Source of the DNA: Kryptolebias marmoratus | Lineage: Eukaryota; Chordata; Actinopteri; Cyprinodontiformes; Rivulidae | Length of the DNA stretch: 64,000 nucleotides | Direction: 5' to 3' | Assembly: GCF_001649575.2 (NCBI RefSeq) | Contig: NC_051449.1 | Span: 22,255,579 to 22,319,578 of the forward strand | In this document: one piece after another, positions 14,101 through 24,452 of the stretch | Layout: each line of letters opens with the position of its first letter | Position numbering within the stretch: the first letter of the stretch is position 1 | The notes under the pieces: generated by a model | Seen by the model: only the letters and a program-made list of their open reading frames with translations | Told to the model about the DNA's origin: nothing | Databases searched by the model: none | Program-made: the position numbers and the translations under genes

Positions 14101-17100
14101 TGCATTAAACTTAGACTCTTATGATGCCTGCTAGATGATAGGTACACAGGAAGGTGCTCTCAATGAATTTGAGCTGTTCCTCACTGAACTCATTGGCAAA
14201 CAGGCACGGACAAGCCTCACCTTAAGGTTTGGTCGCTGAGTGAGGATCTAGTATCCCTTTCTCATCAGGTGGGGTAAAAAGTTTTCTTTGTATTCTTTAT
14301 GAAGGTTTTTAAATCGGGGTGCACAGTGGAGCAGTTACTGGGTTCAAAACTTGGCTGGGGTCTTTCTGTGCATGAGTGGGCTTTCTCTGGATACTCAGAA
14401 TTCTCCCCACAGTTCAAAAATGTGCATGTTAGGTTATTAGGTGAATCTAAGTTGTCCCTATATGAGAGTGTGTGTGTGCATTGTTGTGGTCCTGTGATGG
14501 ACAGAAAACCTGTCAAGGGGGTACCCCAACTCTTGTCTATTGACCACTGAAGACAAACATTAGCTCTTCACAACTCTAAACAGGTTAAATGCAGGTATAG
14601 AAAAAAACTGTCTGGCTCTTCACACAAGATTTAATTTGTCTTAATATGCAACGTCCCCAACATAATTACTGGAGCATTAAAAATGTTTATGGATGTAAGA
14701 GGGTGGCAATTGATAGTGGGACACAATCTGCAAAGATTAAGACACACCAGTTTATCCTGAATATTTAAGAAACTAAGTCAGTTTATTTCTTTTTTTGAGT
14801 CAAGATTCAAAATGAAGCTGCCAATTATGTATAGTATATCCTACTATCACCTAAGACAGCTCTAAGCAGCAAGCAATACATAGCAAAACCAAAATGAGGT
14901 TTCTCAGAAAGGATGCTGCCTCACCATTACTGTTTAGGTCAGGAGCTAATTCAGTTAAATCTTCTGAGAAAGGCTTAAAAAACAATAGCTTTTCCTGCAT
15001 CAACAGAAGCTAGCTGAGCTGGTTTTGGGCCTTATAGGCCTTTGAAGGAAGTTGTTTAGGGGACATCTCACAATGGCAACGCATCTAGGCAGAGTCCACA
15101 CTTGCTGGATAATATCTCAGCTAATTTATTAATGCCTCTTTGACCACACCAAATAAATGTAAGAAGGTGACTGAACAGTGGGAGTTCTGAGAATTTCTGC
15201 TCCAGCTGTTAGCTTTGTACAAGCTGCTAAAAAATGATGAATGCATTATTATCTCCTATTGTACAATGCACTAGGGATGGGCATTTCAAGCAAAAACGTT
15301 GTTTGAAAATCTTCATCTTGGCAGCCACCCCAGTGTTGATTTAATATTCTGGAGTATTGTAATTAAAACTTTCTGTAGTTTGAGAGTAGTCCAATGTCTG
15401 TCAAACTTCTAGCCCTGTCTGTTATGGTTTAGGTTTTTCTTGTTGGATACTTGTATTTGTTTTATTGTCCTTGTCTTTGTATTGTTTTGTCTTCTTTATA
15501 CCTTGGTTCTGTTTTGTCACTATTCAGTAGTTTTCTGGTTTCCTGTCACACCCATCTCCACCTGTCAGTAATTTTAATCACTCACCTGTGCCCACTTCCC
15601 TTAATCATCCTCTGCTTTAAAACCTGGTCATTTTCTCCACTCCCCTGCCGGTTCATTGTTGATTATTGCTCGTTGGTGTTTAGTCCTCGGTTCCACCTTG
15701 CCTCGTCTTGCCTCGCCTTGCTTGTCATTTTTGGATTTTTTTGTTATAGTTTGTTTTGCTGCCACGTCAGCCTTTTGTTTTCTAGTTTTCTTAGTTTAAA
15801 TAAATTTTCTGTTTTATCATGAGTCTGCGCTCTGGGTTCCTCTGGCTTTCCTCCGATCCTGACACTGTCCCCTAAATCCTTAATTTTATCCTCTGACATC
15901 AGGCCATGCCATCTAAATCTAACCTTAACTTTGTGCCTTGCCTTTGACTCCCTACCACAAACTGTTTCAGACATTAGACTGATTCAGGAGTAGCCACTAA
16001 GAAGCGAAAATCTAACCTCAACACTAGAAACGAAGGGAGAAATACATGTGTATGGAATGATAAGCATGAGTATGAAATGTCACTCACTGGGTTTGTATTG
16101 GCAACCACTAAGTATGGGGTGGGTGTATGATGTGGCAAAATACAAATTAACCAGGATCCAGATGGTGCCTATTTCCAGCAGTCAATGTGTGAGAGACAGG
16201 GTAGAATTTGGACAGGTTACCAGTCCATCACAGCGTCAACACAGAGACACACAACCATGTATGATACCACCTAGGGACAATTTTCAGTTGCAGACAATTA
16301 ACCTGCTTTTTTTTTGAGAGGGGGGATTGGAGAACACTTACTAATGAACAGGGAGACTATGCAAACTTCATGCAGAAAGGCCCCAGCTAGGAGTTTAACC
16401 CATAACCCTATTGCTGCAAGGCAACAGTTCTAACCACCTGCTACATTGTGCAGCCCTTTCTCACAATGTGGACAACAAACTACATTTTACAGTTAATCCG
16501 GGCTCCCCTACTCCCACTTACTCAGAGCTTGGTTCACAAAATTCCTCCAAATTTCACCCACCCTCGCGTAATAATACTTACAACAGTCATAAGTATTTCA
16601 GTACCTTTTCTCAATCGACGAATGGCTGAAAACCTCCGTCGAATACGTGGCCGCCTGTCTTGGTCAGCCACCTGCTCTGGAGGCACGGCATGGCGTTCAT
16701 CATAGCTCAATCCAACCCTATGAAGATGCCCTCGCACATGATTGGACAGTCCAACGCCAGACTCAAAAATGGCAGGACAGTATGGACAGTTTTTCTGGTC
16801 TGATTCCAATTCTAACAGATCGTCTGTGGGGGACTCCCCAAATGGTATTTGGTGGGACTCAAAGGTTTCTTGAAATACCTCTGTTTCTATGGATTCTTCT
16901 TTTATTTCAGGGTCATTCTGTTCCTGCTCTTCAGTCTTTATTTTCTCAAACAGTTTTTTGGATGCCTGTAAAGCACCTCTCATGGACATTCTTCTACTAT
17001 AGGTGTATATGATGTGTTTTTTTTCTTTTTTGATGCCGCTGTCAAAATAGTTACTATTGCCTTCAGAATCTTCACCTTGGAAAATGTCTTTTTCGTCAAG

Positions 17101-19032
17101 GTCTGACTCATCTTCTAGGTTAAATTTCTTGGGACTTGACAAAGGTTTTGGTAAAATAAAGCACGAGTCCTGGTCAGAGGTGTTGCGATATGGGGTGGAC
17201 ATTTTACGTTTAGAGGATGACTTTTTGACTGCTGACTGGTCTATATTCATGTTCGAACCATCTGGGGATCCAGCAGAAAATTCAACCTTGACAGACATTG
17301 TTTGTGGTGTTTGGTCACAGACATTTTTGTCACTTTTGGAATCCTGAGCACTGCAATTATTGCTTTCCTTTTGTTCAGCACCCTTATTTCCATTGCTTTG
17401 ACGAGACAAAAGAACATTAATGGATTTGTCGAGTTTTGATTCTGTTGTTTTAGACTTGGGACCTCCCTTTACTTTGCTGTTTTTAAACAAGTTGGAAAAG
17501 CTACTGGACTCTTCAGGTGAACAATCTTTTTGACATATTTGATTATGTATTGATATTTTAGATGTGAACTCAGTATCTTCAGTGGGAGCTTTACATGTAG
17601 GCAACTCCTTCTCCCAGACTGGTTGTGCGTGTTTCCCACTGTCCTGTGCTGCTCTATATTCATCATAACTCATTTGATGACGTCGAATTAGATGATTCTG
17701 AAAAACTTGTTTGCCAACAGCTTTATAAGAACAAATCTCACAAGGGAAGATCTCAAAGTCTTCCTCTGGTCTCTGTTTTTTAACAGTAAGATCAGTGTGA
17801 TGCATAAGGTGATGTTTCCTAAGATCGCTCTGAGTCGGAGTTGTAAAATGGCATTTGTCACATCTAAGCTTTCTCTTGTTTTTATCGTGTGTTTTTGCAT
17901 GTTGGACAAATGTGTTTGGGCAAGTTGTTCCAAATGAGCACTGGGGGCAGAAATACATAGTGATTTTTTTTTCTTCTTTCTTCTTGTCATTTGCATCTTT
18001 GACTTCTTTCGTAAGTATTGATCTCTCTCCCTGATGGATGGACATGTGATCAAGTAATGCCCTACTCTGTTTAAAAGACTGGCCACATTCTCGGCACGTA
18101 AAAGGCTTTTGTGAAATTGCAGAAGGGTCGTCGTGAGACTTCATATGGCAAAGCAAGCGATGCTCTTTCTTGAACGAGAGCTTACATTTTGAGCAAGGGT
18201 AACGCAATGACCTCCTCTCTGAATGTGAATTAATCGTAAGCCCCCTCTTCAATGGTGAAATTTTATGATTGATAATATTCTTATGTGAACTTTCAGGTGT
18301 TTTGTAAAGAATTTCTTTGATAGCCTTTACAGTTCCATTGGGATACTTGAAAACCTTTTCTGTAGGTGATGACTGTGGTTTGGAGTGCTTTTCTGGTTTT
18401 GTGACTCTAATAGAACTGGAGTCTACTTGGCCTTCTTCATCACATGAGTCCTCAGATGACTCGGGGCTCAGATTAGGGTACAGGTCTTCTGAGGGGTCCA
18501 CCATAACAACCATGTCCATTTTCCGTTTTCTTCTCCTTTGAATGCTGACAGGACTGACTTCCTCTTTAGGCTCCTCACTGGGAGAATCACTATGATTATC
18601 CCACAGAAACCGCATGAACTCTTTGTGAGGGTCCCAGCTGAGGTCACTGGCACTACTGAAATTATCCAACGAGTTTTCGGGGGATTCATCATCAAACCCC
18701 CAAATTCCAGCATTATCTATTCCTTGCACAGTCTTTAGTGGGGTGATGCTTTTTTCCTCCTCTTTTTCAGAGGTGATGCTGTTTAGTTCATGGTCTTGTA
18801 CGGCCTGATGCAAAGAGGGTCCATTCTCCAGGCCAACTGGAGACAACATATCTGTGTTTGACAGAACATCAAGAACACTGGTGTGTTTCAAAGAGGGCTT
18901 GCCAAAAGAAGAGGTGCAAGAGGTTGATTCTTGTGCCATTCTCACAGGTTCCTGTATGATTGTGTGGGCATTGAGTTCCGAATCAGCATCTTTGTCATCT
19001 TCATCGACACCTGTCAGACATGACATTTCCAT
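1957..19032 (-). CDS. znf644: Zinc finger protein 644 (five coding exons, complete CDS)
   Basis: Exons 19032-16605, 13900-13310, 10641-10516, 2410-2308 and 2152-1957 join in frame to 1147 codons plus stop, with consistent intron phases (1,1,1,2). Seen: five dispersed C2H2 fingers at about residues 278-450, a finger with the LSNHVRGHL signature near residue 750, a second such finger in exon 2, a third in exon 3, and a C-terminal finger with [19 protein letters not shown]. The [10 protein letters not shown] and [20 protein letters not shown] segments match what I know of vertebrate ZNF644. Family knowledge: ZNF644 and its relative WIZ act in the nucleus with the G9a/GLP H3K9 methyltransferases, and the C-terminal finger contacts that complex. 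The start is the first ATG after the acceptor at 19042 ([12 protein letters not shown]). Vertebrate ZNF644 is somewhat longer (about 1300 residues in human). I cannot tell an a or b teleost duplicate apart. Confidence 0.92.
2308..2410 (-). CDS. znf644: znf644 coding exon 4
   Basis: 103 nt. Acceptor TTTTCCAG ends at 2411, donor TGCAG before GTACGT at 2307. It encodes a basic linker ([20 protein letters not shown]) leading into the cysteine of the last finger (YRLTC), equivalent to the conserved lysine/arginine-rich linker before the C-terminal finger of ZNF644. Too short to stand out as an open frame on its own. Confidence 0.88.
2411..4130 (-). other. znf644: znf644 intron 4, left part: no gene
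   Basis: Non-coding. 2897-2955 holds a fragment of the CACTGGGCTG...GACTAGCTGG MITE family described at 53184-53850. The rest has no feature I can support. Short open frames at 2950-3138 and 3724-4001 look like noise. Confidence 0.5.
4131..5985 (+). mobile_element. Tc1-like element, outer copy, interrupted
   Basis: Ends CAGTGCCTATGAAAAGTGAA (left) and a right end whose complement starts CAGTGATACAATAAAGTATT, each flanked by TA (4129-4130 and 5986-5987). 5514-5640 on the + strand keeps the N-terminal helix-turn-helix coding region of a Tc1 transposase with disabling changes. A second, complete-ended Tc1-like element sits inside it at 4193-5365. Confidence 0.65.
4193..5365 (-). mobile_element. 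Nested Tc1-like transposon with broken transposase
   Basis: Near-matching terminal inverted repeats (left CACTGCCTGGCCAAAAAAAA; the right end inverted begins CACTGCCTGGCCCCAAAAAA) bounded by TA at 4191-4192 and 5366-5367. The minus strand holds three frame-broken transposase pieces: 5204-4974 ([20 protein letters not shown], helix-turn-helix part), 4961-4716 (ends KKVMWSDES, first catalytic Asp), and 4493-4250 ([12 protein letters not shown]-terminal Tc1 signature). The section between the second and third pieces is largely lost, so it is not autonomous. Confidence 0.85.
6343..7740 (-). mobile_element. Decayed Tc1-like transposon
   Basis: The left end reads CAGTGACTTGCTGAAGCATT next to TA, a usual teleost Tc1 terminus. 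The right end is not clear. Minus-strand transposase fragments: [18 protein letters not shown] (near 7480), [13 protein letters not shown] (near 7110) and [12 protein letters not shown] (near 6850). Many frameshifts. Related to the copy at 49700-50680. Confidence 0.75.
7790..8914 (+). mobile_element. Tc1-like transposon with near-complete ends, broken ORF
   Basis: Terminal repeats CACTATATTGCCAAAGGTAT and, inverted at the right, CACTATATTGCCAAAATTAT. The + strand carries a collapsed transposase: [31 protein letters not shown], and later phrases such as [20 protein letters not shown]. Several frameshifts and deletions make it inactive. TA follows the right end. Confidence 0.82.
8915..10110. 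other. znf644: znf644 intron 3: no feature recognised
   Basis: A/T-rich intronic sequence with no exon, repeat or RNA gene that I can support. Confidence 0.5.
10112..10491. mobile_element. MITE, GACTAG family copy beside znf644 exon 3
   Basis: The left end reads GTATCTCACTGGGCTG followed by GGCGACTAGCTGGCG. The right end, inverted, reads ATCACTGGGCTGCAATGTAG then GAGACTAGTTGGCAAC. These inverted ends match those of the copy at 53184-53850. No coding capacity. The right end lies about 25 bases from the znf644 exon 3 donor. Confidence 0.65.
10516..10641 (-). CDS. znf644: znf644 coding exon 3 (atypical WIZ-like finger)
   Basis: 126 nt, phase 1 to phase 1, acceptor TTTTACAG ending at 10642 and donor ACCA before GTGAGT at 10515. 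It encodes [20 protein letters not shown] and then [12 protein letters not shown]. It keeps both cysteines and the first histidine of the finger, but the second histidine position (H-x3-H) is Tyr. Because the exon is symmetric, skipping it would keep the frame. A MITE end lies about 25 bases beyond the donor. Confidence 0.88.
10712..11661. mobile_element. Fold-back (long inverted repeat) element with gap at its centre
   Basis: 10712-10879 and 11504-11661 are near-perfect inverted copies of each other, about 160 bases long, separated by N. The arms contain GACGTTTCGCTTCTCATCCG (left) and the matching inverted segment (right, with a small change). A lone half-copy occurs at 35621-35703. No ORF is visible; the centre is unsequenced. 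Confidence 0.75.
10880..11464. other. Assembly gap
   Basis: 585 N. The long reading frames that cross it are artefacts. Confidence 0.99.
11662..13309. other. znf644: znf644 intron 2: no feature recognised
   Basis: Low-complexity and A/T-rich intronic DNA. No coding signature beyond short random frames. Confidence 0.5.
13310..13900 (-). CDS. znf644: znf644 coding exon 2
   Basis: 591 nt, phase 1 to phase 1. Acceptor TTTTCTCCTCCAG ends at 13901, donor TCAG before GTAAGT at 13309. It carries a C2H2 finger ([20 protein letters not shown], then RGHLKKLG) followed by a helical segment ([20 protein letters not shown]) that matches the equivalent part of ZNF644. A six-base-shifted acceptor would break the frame, so this start is fixed by phase. 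Confidence 0.92.
14310..14575 (+). repeat. Dispersed SINE-like fish repeat, copy 1
   Basis: Pattern: GGTTCAAAACTTGGCTGGGG, TCTTTCTGTGCATGAG, AAATGTGCATGTTAGGTTA, GTCCCTATATGAGAGTGTG, CCTGTGATGGACAGAAAACC. The same order occurs at 16190-16445 (minus), 26105-26395 (minus) and 41240-41540 (+). Non-coding. Confidence 0.6.
14576..15419. other. znf644: znf644 intron 1: no feature recognised
   Basis: Intronic A/T-rich sequence. Nothing supportable. Confidence 0.45.
15420..15868 (+). repeat. Dispersed repeat with TGTCA-type end
   Basis: C/T-rich block (CCTTGCCTCGTCTTGCCTCG) followed by AAATAAATTTTCTGTTTTAT, GAGTCTGCGCTCTGGGTTCC and a terminus CCTGACACTG. It resembles the element family at 46250-47384 in reverse orientation. 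The 123-residue open frame inside is leucine/serine low-complexity and not a real gene. Confidence 0.4.
16190..16445 (-). repeat. Dispersed SINE-like fish repeat, copy 2
   Basis: Same family as 14310-14575, inverted: CAGGTTACCAGTCCATCACA, CTAGGGACAATTTTCAG, TATGCAAACTTCATGCAGAA, TTGCTGCAAGGCAACAG. Located in znf644 intron 1, about 160 bases beyond the exon 1 donor. Confidence 0.6.
16605..19032 (-). CDS. znf644: znf644 coding exon 1 (main exon)
   Basis: 809 codons plus one base. Acceptor TTTTTCAG ends at 19042, 9 bases before the chosen ATG. Donor AAAAG before GTACTG at 16604-16603. The reading frame runs on to 16534, but those last residues are intronic. Acidic, serine-rich N-terminus; basic RRRKRKMD stretch near residue 175 (possible nuclear signal); C2H2 fingers starting YPCSKC, FTCREC, YFCPQC, LRCDKC, FPCEIC and CPYCPA. 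Confidence 0.93.
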
Positions 19033-19041
19033 TGCAATGAC

Positions 19042-20137
19042 CTGAAAAACAAACAAATAAAAAAGTAAATATCAATAACAATTTCGATACTAAATAGTCT
19101 GCTTAACATTTTGAAGACAAAGTTTTAACCCAATTTACTTTGAAAAAGGCTTGCGCAAAAAAGGAGTTGTAAAATTCTTCTCCCTGTATTCTAAAAGTTT
19201 TAAATAAAATTGTCAATTTTTATTATATTTTGTGGATGTTAAATTAATCGAGCAGAGGTATTCAGCTGACTACTGGACAAAAATATGTTTGGTGTACGGT
19301 AAAATTACCTCGAGTTGAAAAGGGCCTGACTATGAAGATAGAAAAGTGTGGGGGTTATAATCTATTTTTGATACATCGCAATGTGGACATGAACAATTCT
19401 GAATTTATTTTAAAATATCAAAATTTTATTATTATTTAACATTAACGTCATATTCAGAAACACAAAACCCGGATCTGCTGCGCCCAGACAGGTTATGACA
19501 TACACTCACAAAGACAAGACATTAGAGATGGTACATTCGGTTTTTATGAACTCGGGTAAATCTGAATCATTCAATAAGGGGTCCGGTTCACATAAGTCGC
19601 TTAGTCATTTGAGTCAGTCAATCTGCTCCCCCTAAAAATGGAACAAAAATGAAAATATGCTAATCAAATATAAATTAACCATAATGTTAACTTATGTTAA
19701 ATGTATGTTATGTATGTATATAAACATGTATGTATGACTCATCTGAGTCCAAGGTTTTTCTAGTCAGTCTTAAACCCAAATTAGCGACCCGATTCATTTG
19801 AGTCCACAGCATTTCCAAGGACTCAGCTGTTTTTCCAGCGAGTCTGATAACTCACAGACTTTGCAACAGACTGCCAGAGGACACGGTTAATCAAGACCAT
19901 GGACTTGTGAGTCCTGATTCAGTGAGAGGATCAATAAGCCAGATGAGTCAGAAACCAACCAGTTCCACAAGACATACAAAAGGCACCTTCTGTATTGAAA
20001 GACAGTTTGAAAGTACTTTGGCTTCTATGAAGTAAAGAGAGATTATCACAAGAGCTACACTATACATAAGCTATGTACATGTTTCCAACCGGAGGAAAAG
20101 AAAAACTGCCTGTCATCAATGTCACTTCTAAAGGTAG
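19042..20137. other. znf644: Upstream of the znf644 first coding exon: intron or 5' region
   Basis: The acceptor at 19042 shows that a 5' non-coding exon lies upstream. No such exon is evident in this stretch. 19540-19960 has repeated GAGTCAGTC / ATTTGAGTCC-like motifs that may be an old dispersed repeat. Confidence 0.45.
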
Positions 20138-20139
20138 TA

Positions 20140-21671
20140 CACTCCTGATCAAAATCTTAAGACCAGTCAAAAAATTGCAAGAATTTGCATTTTGCACTAT
20201 TGGATCTTAAGAAGGTTCTAAGTAGAGCTTCACAATGTTAAAGGAAAAAATCAGTGCAAGAGACAAGAACTTTTGAGCGGGGAATTTTCTGCAAACTGCA
20301 TTTACACTCCAACATGATTTTTTCAGCTGATCAAAAGTTTAAGACTATAGTCTTTAAAAGCCAAAAGATGTGCAAAAATCTGGATTCCATGTCATTTTCT
20401 GTCAAGTCTTTACACTGTCAAGACCTCCTGATGGCAAAAGCAAAAAAGCTCACTGACTTTGAACGTGGTAGGATTGTTGAGCTGCATAAGCAAGGCCTCT
20501 NNNNNNNNNNNNNNNNNNNNNNNNNNNNNNNNNNNNNNNNNNNNNNNNNNNNNNNNNNNNNNNNNNNNNNNNNNNNNNNNNNNNNNNNNNNNNNNNNNNN
20601 NNNNNNNNNNNNNNNNNNNNNNNNNNNNNNNNNNNNNNNNNNNNNNNNNNNNNNNNNNNNNNNNNNNNNNNNNNNNNNNNNNNNNNNNNNNNNNNNNNNN
20701 NNNNNNNNNNNNNNNNNNNNNNNNNNNNNNNNNNNNNNNNNNNNNNNNNNNNNNNNNNNNNNNNNNNNNNNNNNNNNNNNNNNNNNNNNNNNNNNNNNNN
20801 NNNNNNNNNNNNNNNNNNNNNNNNNNNNNNNNNNNNNNNNNNNNNNNNNNNNNNNNNNNNNNNNNNNNNNNNNNNNNNNNNNNNNNNNNNNNNNNNNNNN
20901 NNNNNNNNNNNNNNNNNNNNNNNNNNNNNNNNNNNNNNNNNNNNNNNNNNNNNNNNNNNNNNNNNNNNNNNNNNNNNNNNNNNNNNNNNNNNNNNNNNNN
21001 NNNNNNNNNNNNNNNNNNNNNNNNNNNNNNNNNNNNNNNNNNNNNNNNNNNNNNNNNNNNNNNNNNNNNNNNNNNNNNNNNNNNNNNNNNNNNNNNNNNN
21101 NNNNNNNNNNNNNNNNNNNNNNNNNNNNNNNNNNNNNNNNNNNNNNNNNNNNNNNNNNNNNNNNNNNNNNNNNNNNNNNNNNNNNNNNNNNNNNNNNNNN
21201 NNNNNNNNNNNNNNNNNNNNNNNNNNNNNNNNNNNNNNNNNNNNNNNNNNNNNNNNNNNNNNNNNNNNNNNNNNNNNNNNNNNNNNNNNNNNNNNNNNNN
21301 NNNNNNNNNNNNNNNNNNNNNNNNNNNNNNNNNNNNNNNNNNNNNNNNNNNNNNNNNNNNNNGTTTGAAGTCATCAACAAGAATGGTGGAGCTACTCATT
21401 ACTGAGTCCTTTTTTTTGACACTTTGATTTCTGTTTTGGGGGGTTTTCAGGTTTTTTTGAGCTATGGTCTTAAACTTTTGATCAGCTGAAAAAATCATGT
21501 TGGAGTGTAAATGCAGTTTTCAATTAATTCCCCGCTCAAAAGTTTTTGTCTCTTACGCTGATTTCTTCTTTTAACATTGTGAAGCTCTACTTAGAACCTT
21601 CTTAAGATCCAATAGTGCAAAATGCAAATTCTTTCAGTTTTTTAACTGCCTTAAGATTTTGATCAGGAGTG
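20140..21671 (+). mobile_element. Tc1-like transposon with ~200-bp inverted repeats, gapped
   Basis: Starts CACTCCTGATCAAAATCTTA at 20140; the right end at 21671 is its inverse (CACTCCTGATCAAAATCTTA on the minus strand). Inverted repeats of roughly 200 bases, both flanked by TA. After the left repeat comes a transposase start: MAKAKKLTDFERGRIVELHK. Most of the ORF falls in N (20501-21362). It has inserted at a TA near the end of a GACTAG-family MITE whose remainder begins at 21672. Confidence 0.88.
20501..21362. other. Assembly gap inside Tc1-like transposase
   Basis: 862 N replacing most of the transposase coding region. Confidence 0.99.
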
Positions 21672-21896
21672 TATCTGGGCTGTAACTGCTGCCGTCTAGT
21701 TGGCAAACGACATTCACGAAGAAGTCTTCAGAATGTCTAAAATCGTTCACTCGGGTTCTGAATTACTTCACTTGAGCCACAGTCTCACAATCTTGTTGTT
21801 TTAGTCTTAAACATGTTCCAAAAAAATTGGGCAACAAATTTTCTCTCAAATAAATCACAGAGACGTCATCTCAATCCCATCTCAGGAGCATTAGAG
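21672..21896. mobile_element. GACTAG-family MITE remnant split by Tc1
   Basis: TATCTGGGCTGTAACTGCTG, CGTCTAGTTGGCAAACGACA, and a downstream AACAAATTTTCTCTCAAAT that also occurs in the copies at 10112 and 53184. The few bases left of the Tc1-like element (AAGGTAG) fit the missing MITE terminus (GGTAGTATCTC in the copy at 53184). Confidence 0.6.
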
Positions 21897-21899
21897 TCG

Positions 21900-22850
21900 T
21901 GGCCGGCTATACACAGGGGCAAGAGAGGGCATTGCCTCCTAAAACAAATTTCTTGCACCCTAAAAATTTGCTGAAAAAGACAAGTTTTTTCCTCTTTCTC
22001 CTCTCAGCTCCATGCTGGGTGCCAGCTGTATATGAGACTGTCTGCAGTTAGCAAAGACCCTTCCTACATTAAACAGCCAATCACCGTTCAGTATGGTCTC
22101 CAGTAAACAGCCAATCAGCATTCAGTATGCAAATGAGCCTAGGTGCGTCAGATTTCAGTCTGCCTCACTGAGGCAAGATTAACTGAAGCGGTAAAACTTT
22201 GAGGAAACAGTGATGCTCCATTAAATTTGTTATAGCGATTCATGTTGTGAGACACTTAATAAATTTTTTTTTTTTAAACAAATGTAAATGTAGCATCTAT
22301 TTGCTCTGTCAACCAAGGAATGCTATGCTGTTCTTTAGCCAGTGTGAGCACTGCTTCTCCTTCCCCACCTGCAGCCTGCTAAACCAGGTCTACTCAGGGA
22401 TTTAAATGGCAGTGCACCATCTCACCCAATACTGGGAAGCTACCCCAAGTGTGCATTTAGTACAACGTTAAGACCATTCAATCCTGTCTGGTACCACACA
22501 CGACTGGTGATAGAGTACTCTGTTATGCAAGATGCATGCTTCTGTTTCCCCTGTTGGAATTACAGCACTGCTAATGAGAAGGATGTTGTTTTTACCTTAA
22601 CTGGTTTTAACAACTGGAAAGCAGCACTTGATCGAGATAAGGAGCTAAGTGTCAAGCCACAACCATGTGCGTGCTTCAACCATCTGGACTCAGCACAAAA
22701 ACAGTGAGGCTACAGGGGGGGACTGTTAACTCCCTGTTGGCTGGTAAAGCACAACTTGAAAAAGAAAAACATTACTATGTCAAGTGTGTGGGCAGTGTTG
22801 TAAAGTTTCTGTGTGAATGGGTTGGGGCTCTGTGGGACTTCAGAAAAATT
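21900..22850 (+). mobile_element. hAT-type transposon remnant with TTF zinc finger
   Basis: 22507-22707 encodes MIEYSVMQDACFCFPCWNYS then KDVVFTLTGFNNWKAALDRD. This is the TTF-type zinc finger of ZMYM/hAT transposase-like proteins (conserved CFPC, W and FxNWK). Downstream NSLLAGKAQLEKEKHYYVK in another frame fits the same family. Frame-broken; no complete transposase. Confidence 0.65.
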
Positions 22851-22857
22851 GAGACAT

Positions 22858-23971
22858 GATAGGCCTACAGCTGATGATGATGTTGCTTCAAGTTTTTTTC
22901 TAAAACGAATGGAGTACACCTTGGAGAGGGATGAGAAACTAGCAAACATTGCTAAAGATATCCTGAAGAAAACATGGCAACACCAAGGAGGCATACCGCT
23001 CATCACCTCTACCTCTCATGGGTGGCTCTGATCACAACCTGGTTCATCTTCAGCCTGTGTATAAACCCCTTGTACACAGAGAACCAGCTGTGACATGCAT
23101 AGGGAAGAGATGGTCAGATGAGACTAAAAAAGCTCAGTGATCATTCAGTGGACACAGGACTATGTAAACTGGTGCCAGTGGAACCACCTCCTTATCAATG
23201 CAAGGGAAAACCAAGGGGCGGGTTGTGGATTTTCTTAGGCGCAGACCTTCAACAGTGACACCGGTGAACATTCAGAGAACTGACATTGAGATAGTGGACT
23301 CTTATAAGTACCTGGGTGTTCACCTGAACAATAAACTAAACTGGACTCACAACACTGATGCTATTTACAGGAAGGGTCAGAGCAGACTCTACCTGCTGAC
23401 GAGACTGAGGTCTCTTGGAGTACAGGGGGTGCTCCTGAAGGGCTTTTTGGACTCTGTGATGGCATCAGCCATCTTCTATGATGTAGTCTGCTGGAGCAGC
23501 AGCTTATCTACAGCTGAGAGGAAGCGGTTAGATAAGCTCATCATGAAGGCCAGCTCTGTCCTAGGATGTTCCCTTGACCAAGGGCAGGTGGTGGGAGACA
23601 GAAGAACTCTGGCAAAAATATCAACACTGCTGGTCAATGTCTCCCACCTGAAGGAAGCGACACAAAAACCTCTTCCTCCCCCGCAGCTGTTAAACTCTAT
23701 AAGCATGAAGCTGTTACAGAACTGAAGAGCTCCTTCAGTGACAGACTGCTGCATCTTAGGTGCACAAAGAATATTATCGTAGGTTCTTCCTCCCCACAGC
23801 TGTTAGACTCTATCATCATCACTGCTCCCAACAAACTCAATAGGTGTTTACATCTCTGATGTCACTTGCACAATTTTTCAATTTCTTCTAAATAGTGTGT
23901 TTTCTTTTTCTTGTGAAATATACATGCACATCTATTTCCTTACTGTACAGTCTCTTACCCATATTTTGTTT

Positions 23972-24055
<84 letters not shown>
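22858..24055 (+). mobile_element. L2/Rex1-like LINE, 5'-truncated 3' part
   Basis: Endonuclease-to-RT linker remnants (SDHNLVHLQPVYKPLVHREP near 23030) precede the C-terminal part of a reverse transcriptase ORF at 23198-23725: KYLGVHLNNKLNWTHNTDAI, LYLLTRLRSLGVQG, FYDVVCWSSSLS. It ends in (CTAT)n, the usual kind of 3' tail for this LINE group. The catalytic RT core is missing. Confidence 0.78.
23973..24055. repeat. (CTAT)n microsatellite
   Basis: About 20 perfect CTAT units at the 3' end of the adjacent LINE. Confidence 0.97.
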
Positions 24056-24180
24056 ATAATCTGATTAGAAAGATCCTTGCCCATCTTTGCATCAGGCAAC
24101 TGCAAAACAGCTGTTGTAGTGTCAATGAAGGACATAAAGTCCTATTGGGTCAATTCATTTATTAGTCCATAGAGTAACTA

Positions 24181-24452
24181 TTAGGGTGCATTCACACCTG
24201 ATAGTCCAGTAGACTTGGTTCGATTGGGGACCAAAATTGAAACATTTGTTACATTTTCAGCAGGTGCAGTTCACATTCACACTACACTGAATAAATGGAG
24301 CCAAACCCTTTGAGGTACCTGAGAGTTCACTTTTTTGGTCTGCATCAGAGTTCGATTGCGTGTTCACACCTCCCCAAATGAACTACTTTCTTGGCAAAAA
24401 ACTAGAGTTCGATTAAAGTGGACTAAACAGGGCTAGTGTGAATGCATCCTAA
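24181..24452. mobile_element. MITE with TTAGGRTGCATTCACAC ends
   Basis: Left end TTAGGGTGCATTCACACC. The right end inverted reads TTAGGATGCATTCACACTAG. The 272-bp interior has sub-repeats (AGAGTTCGATT) and no ORF. The family assignment (hAT-like) is a guess from the ends. Confidence 0.75.

Noticed and set aside
15451..15822. 123-codon frame on the + strand
   Set aside because: Leu/Ser/Phe-rich low-complexity translation of a C/T-rich repeat; no family match.
16534..16604. C-terminal extension of the big znf644 frame (after RRLRKG)
   Set aside because: A donor at 16604 and the phase into exon 2 show that these residues are intronic.
20254..21498. Open frames of 320-383 codons over 20254-21498
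   Set aside because: Mostly N; only the transposase start MAKAKKLTDFERG is real coding sequence.
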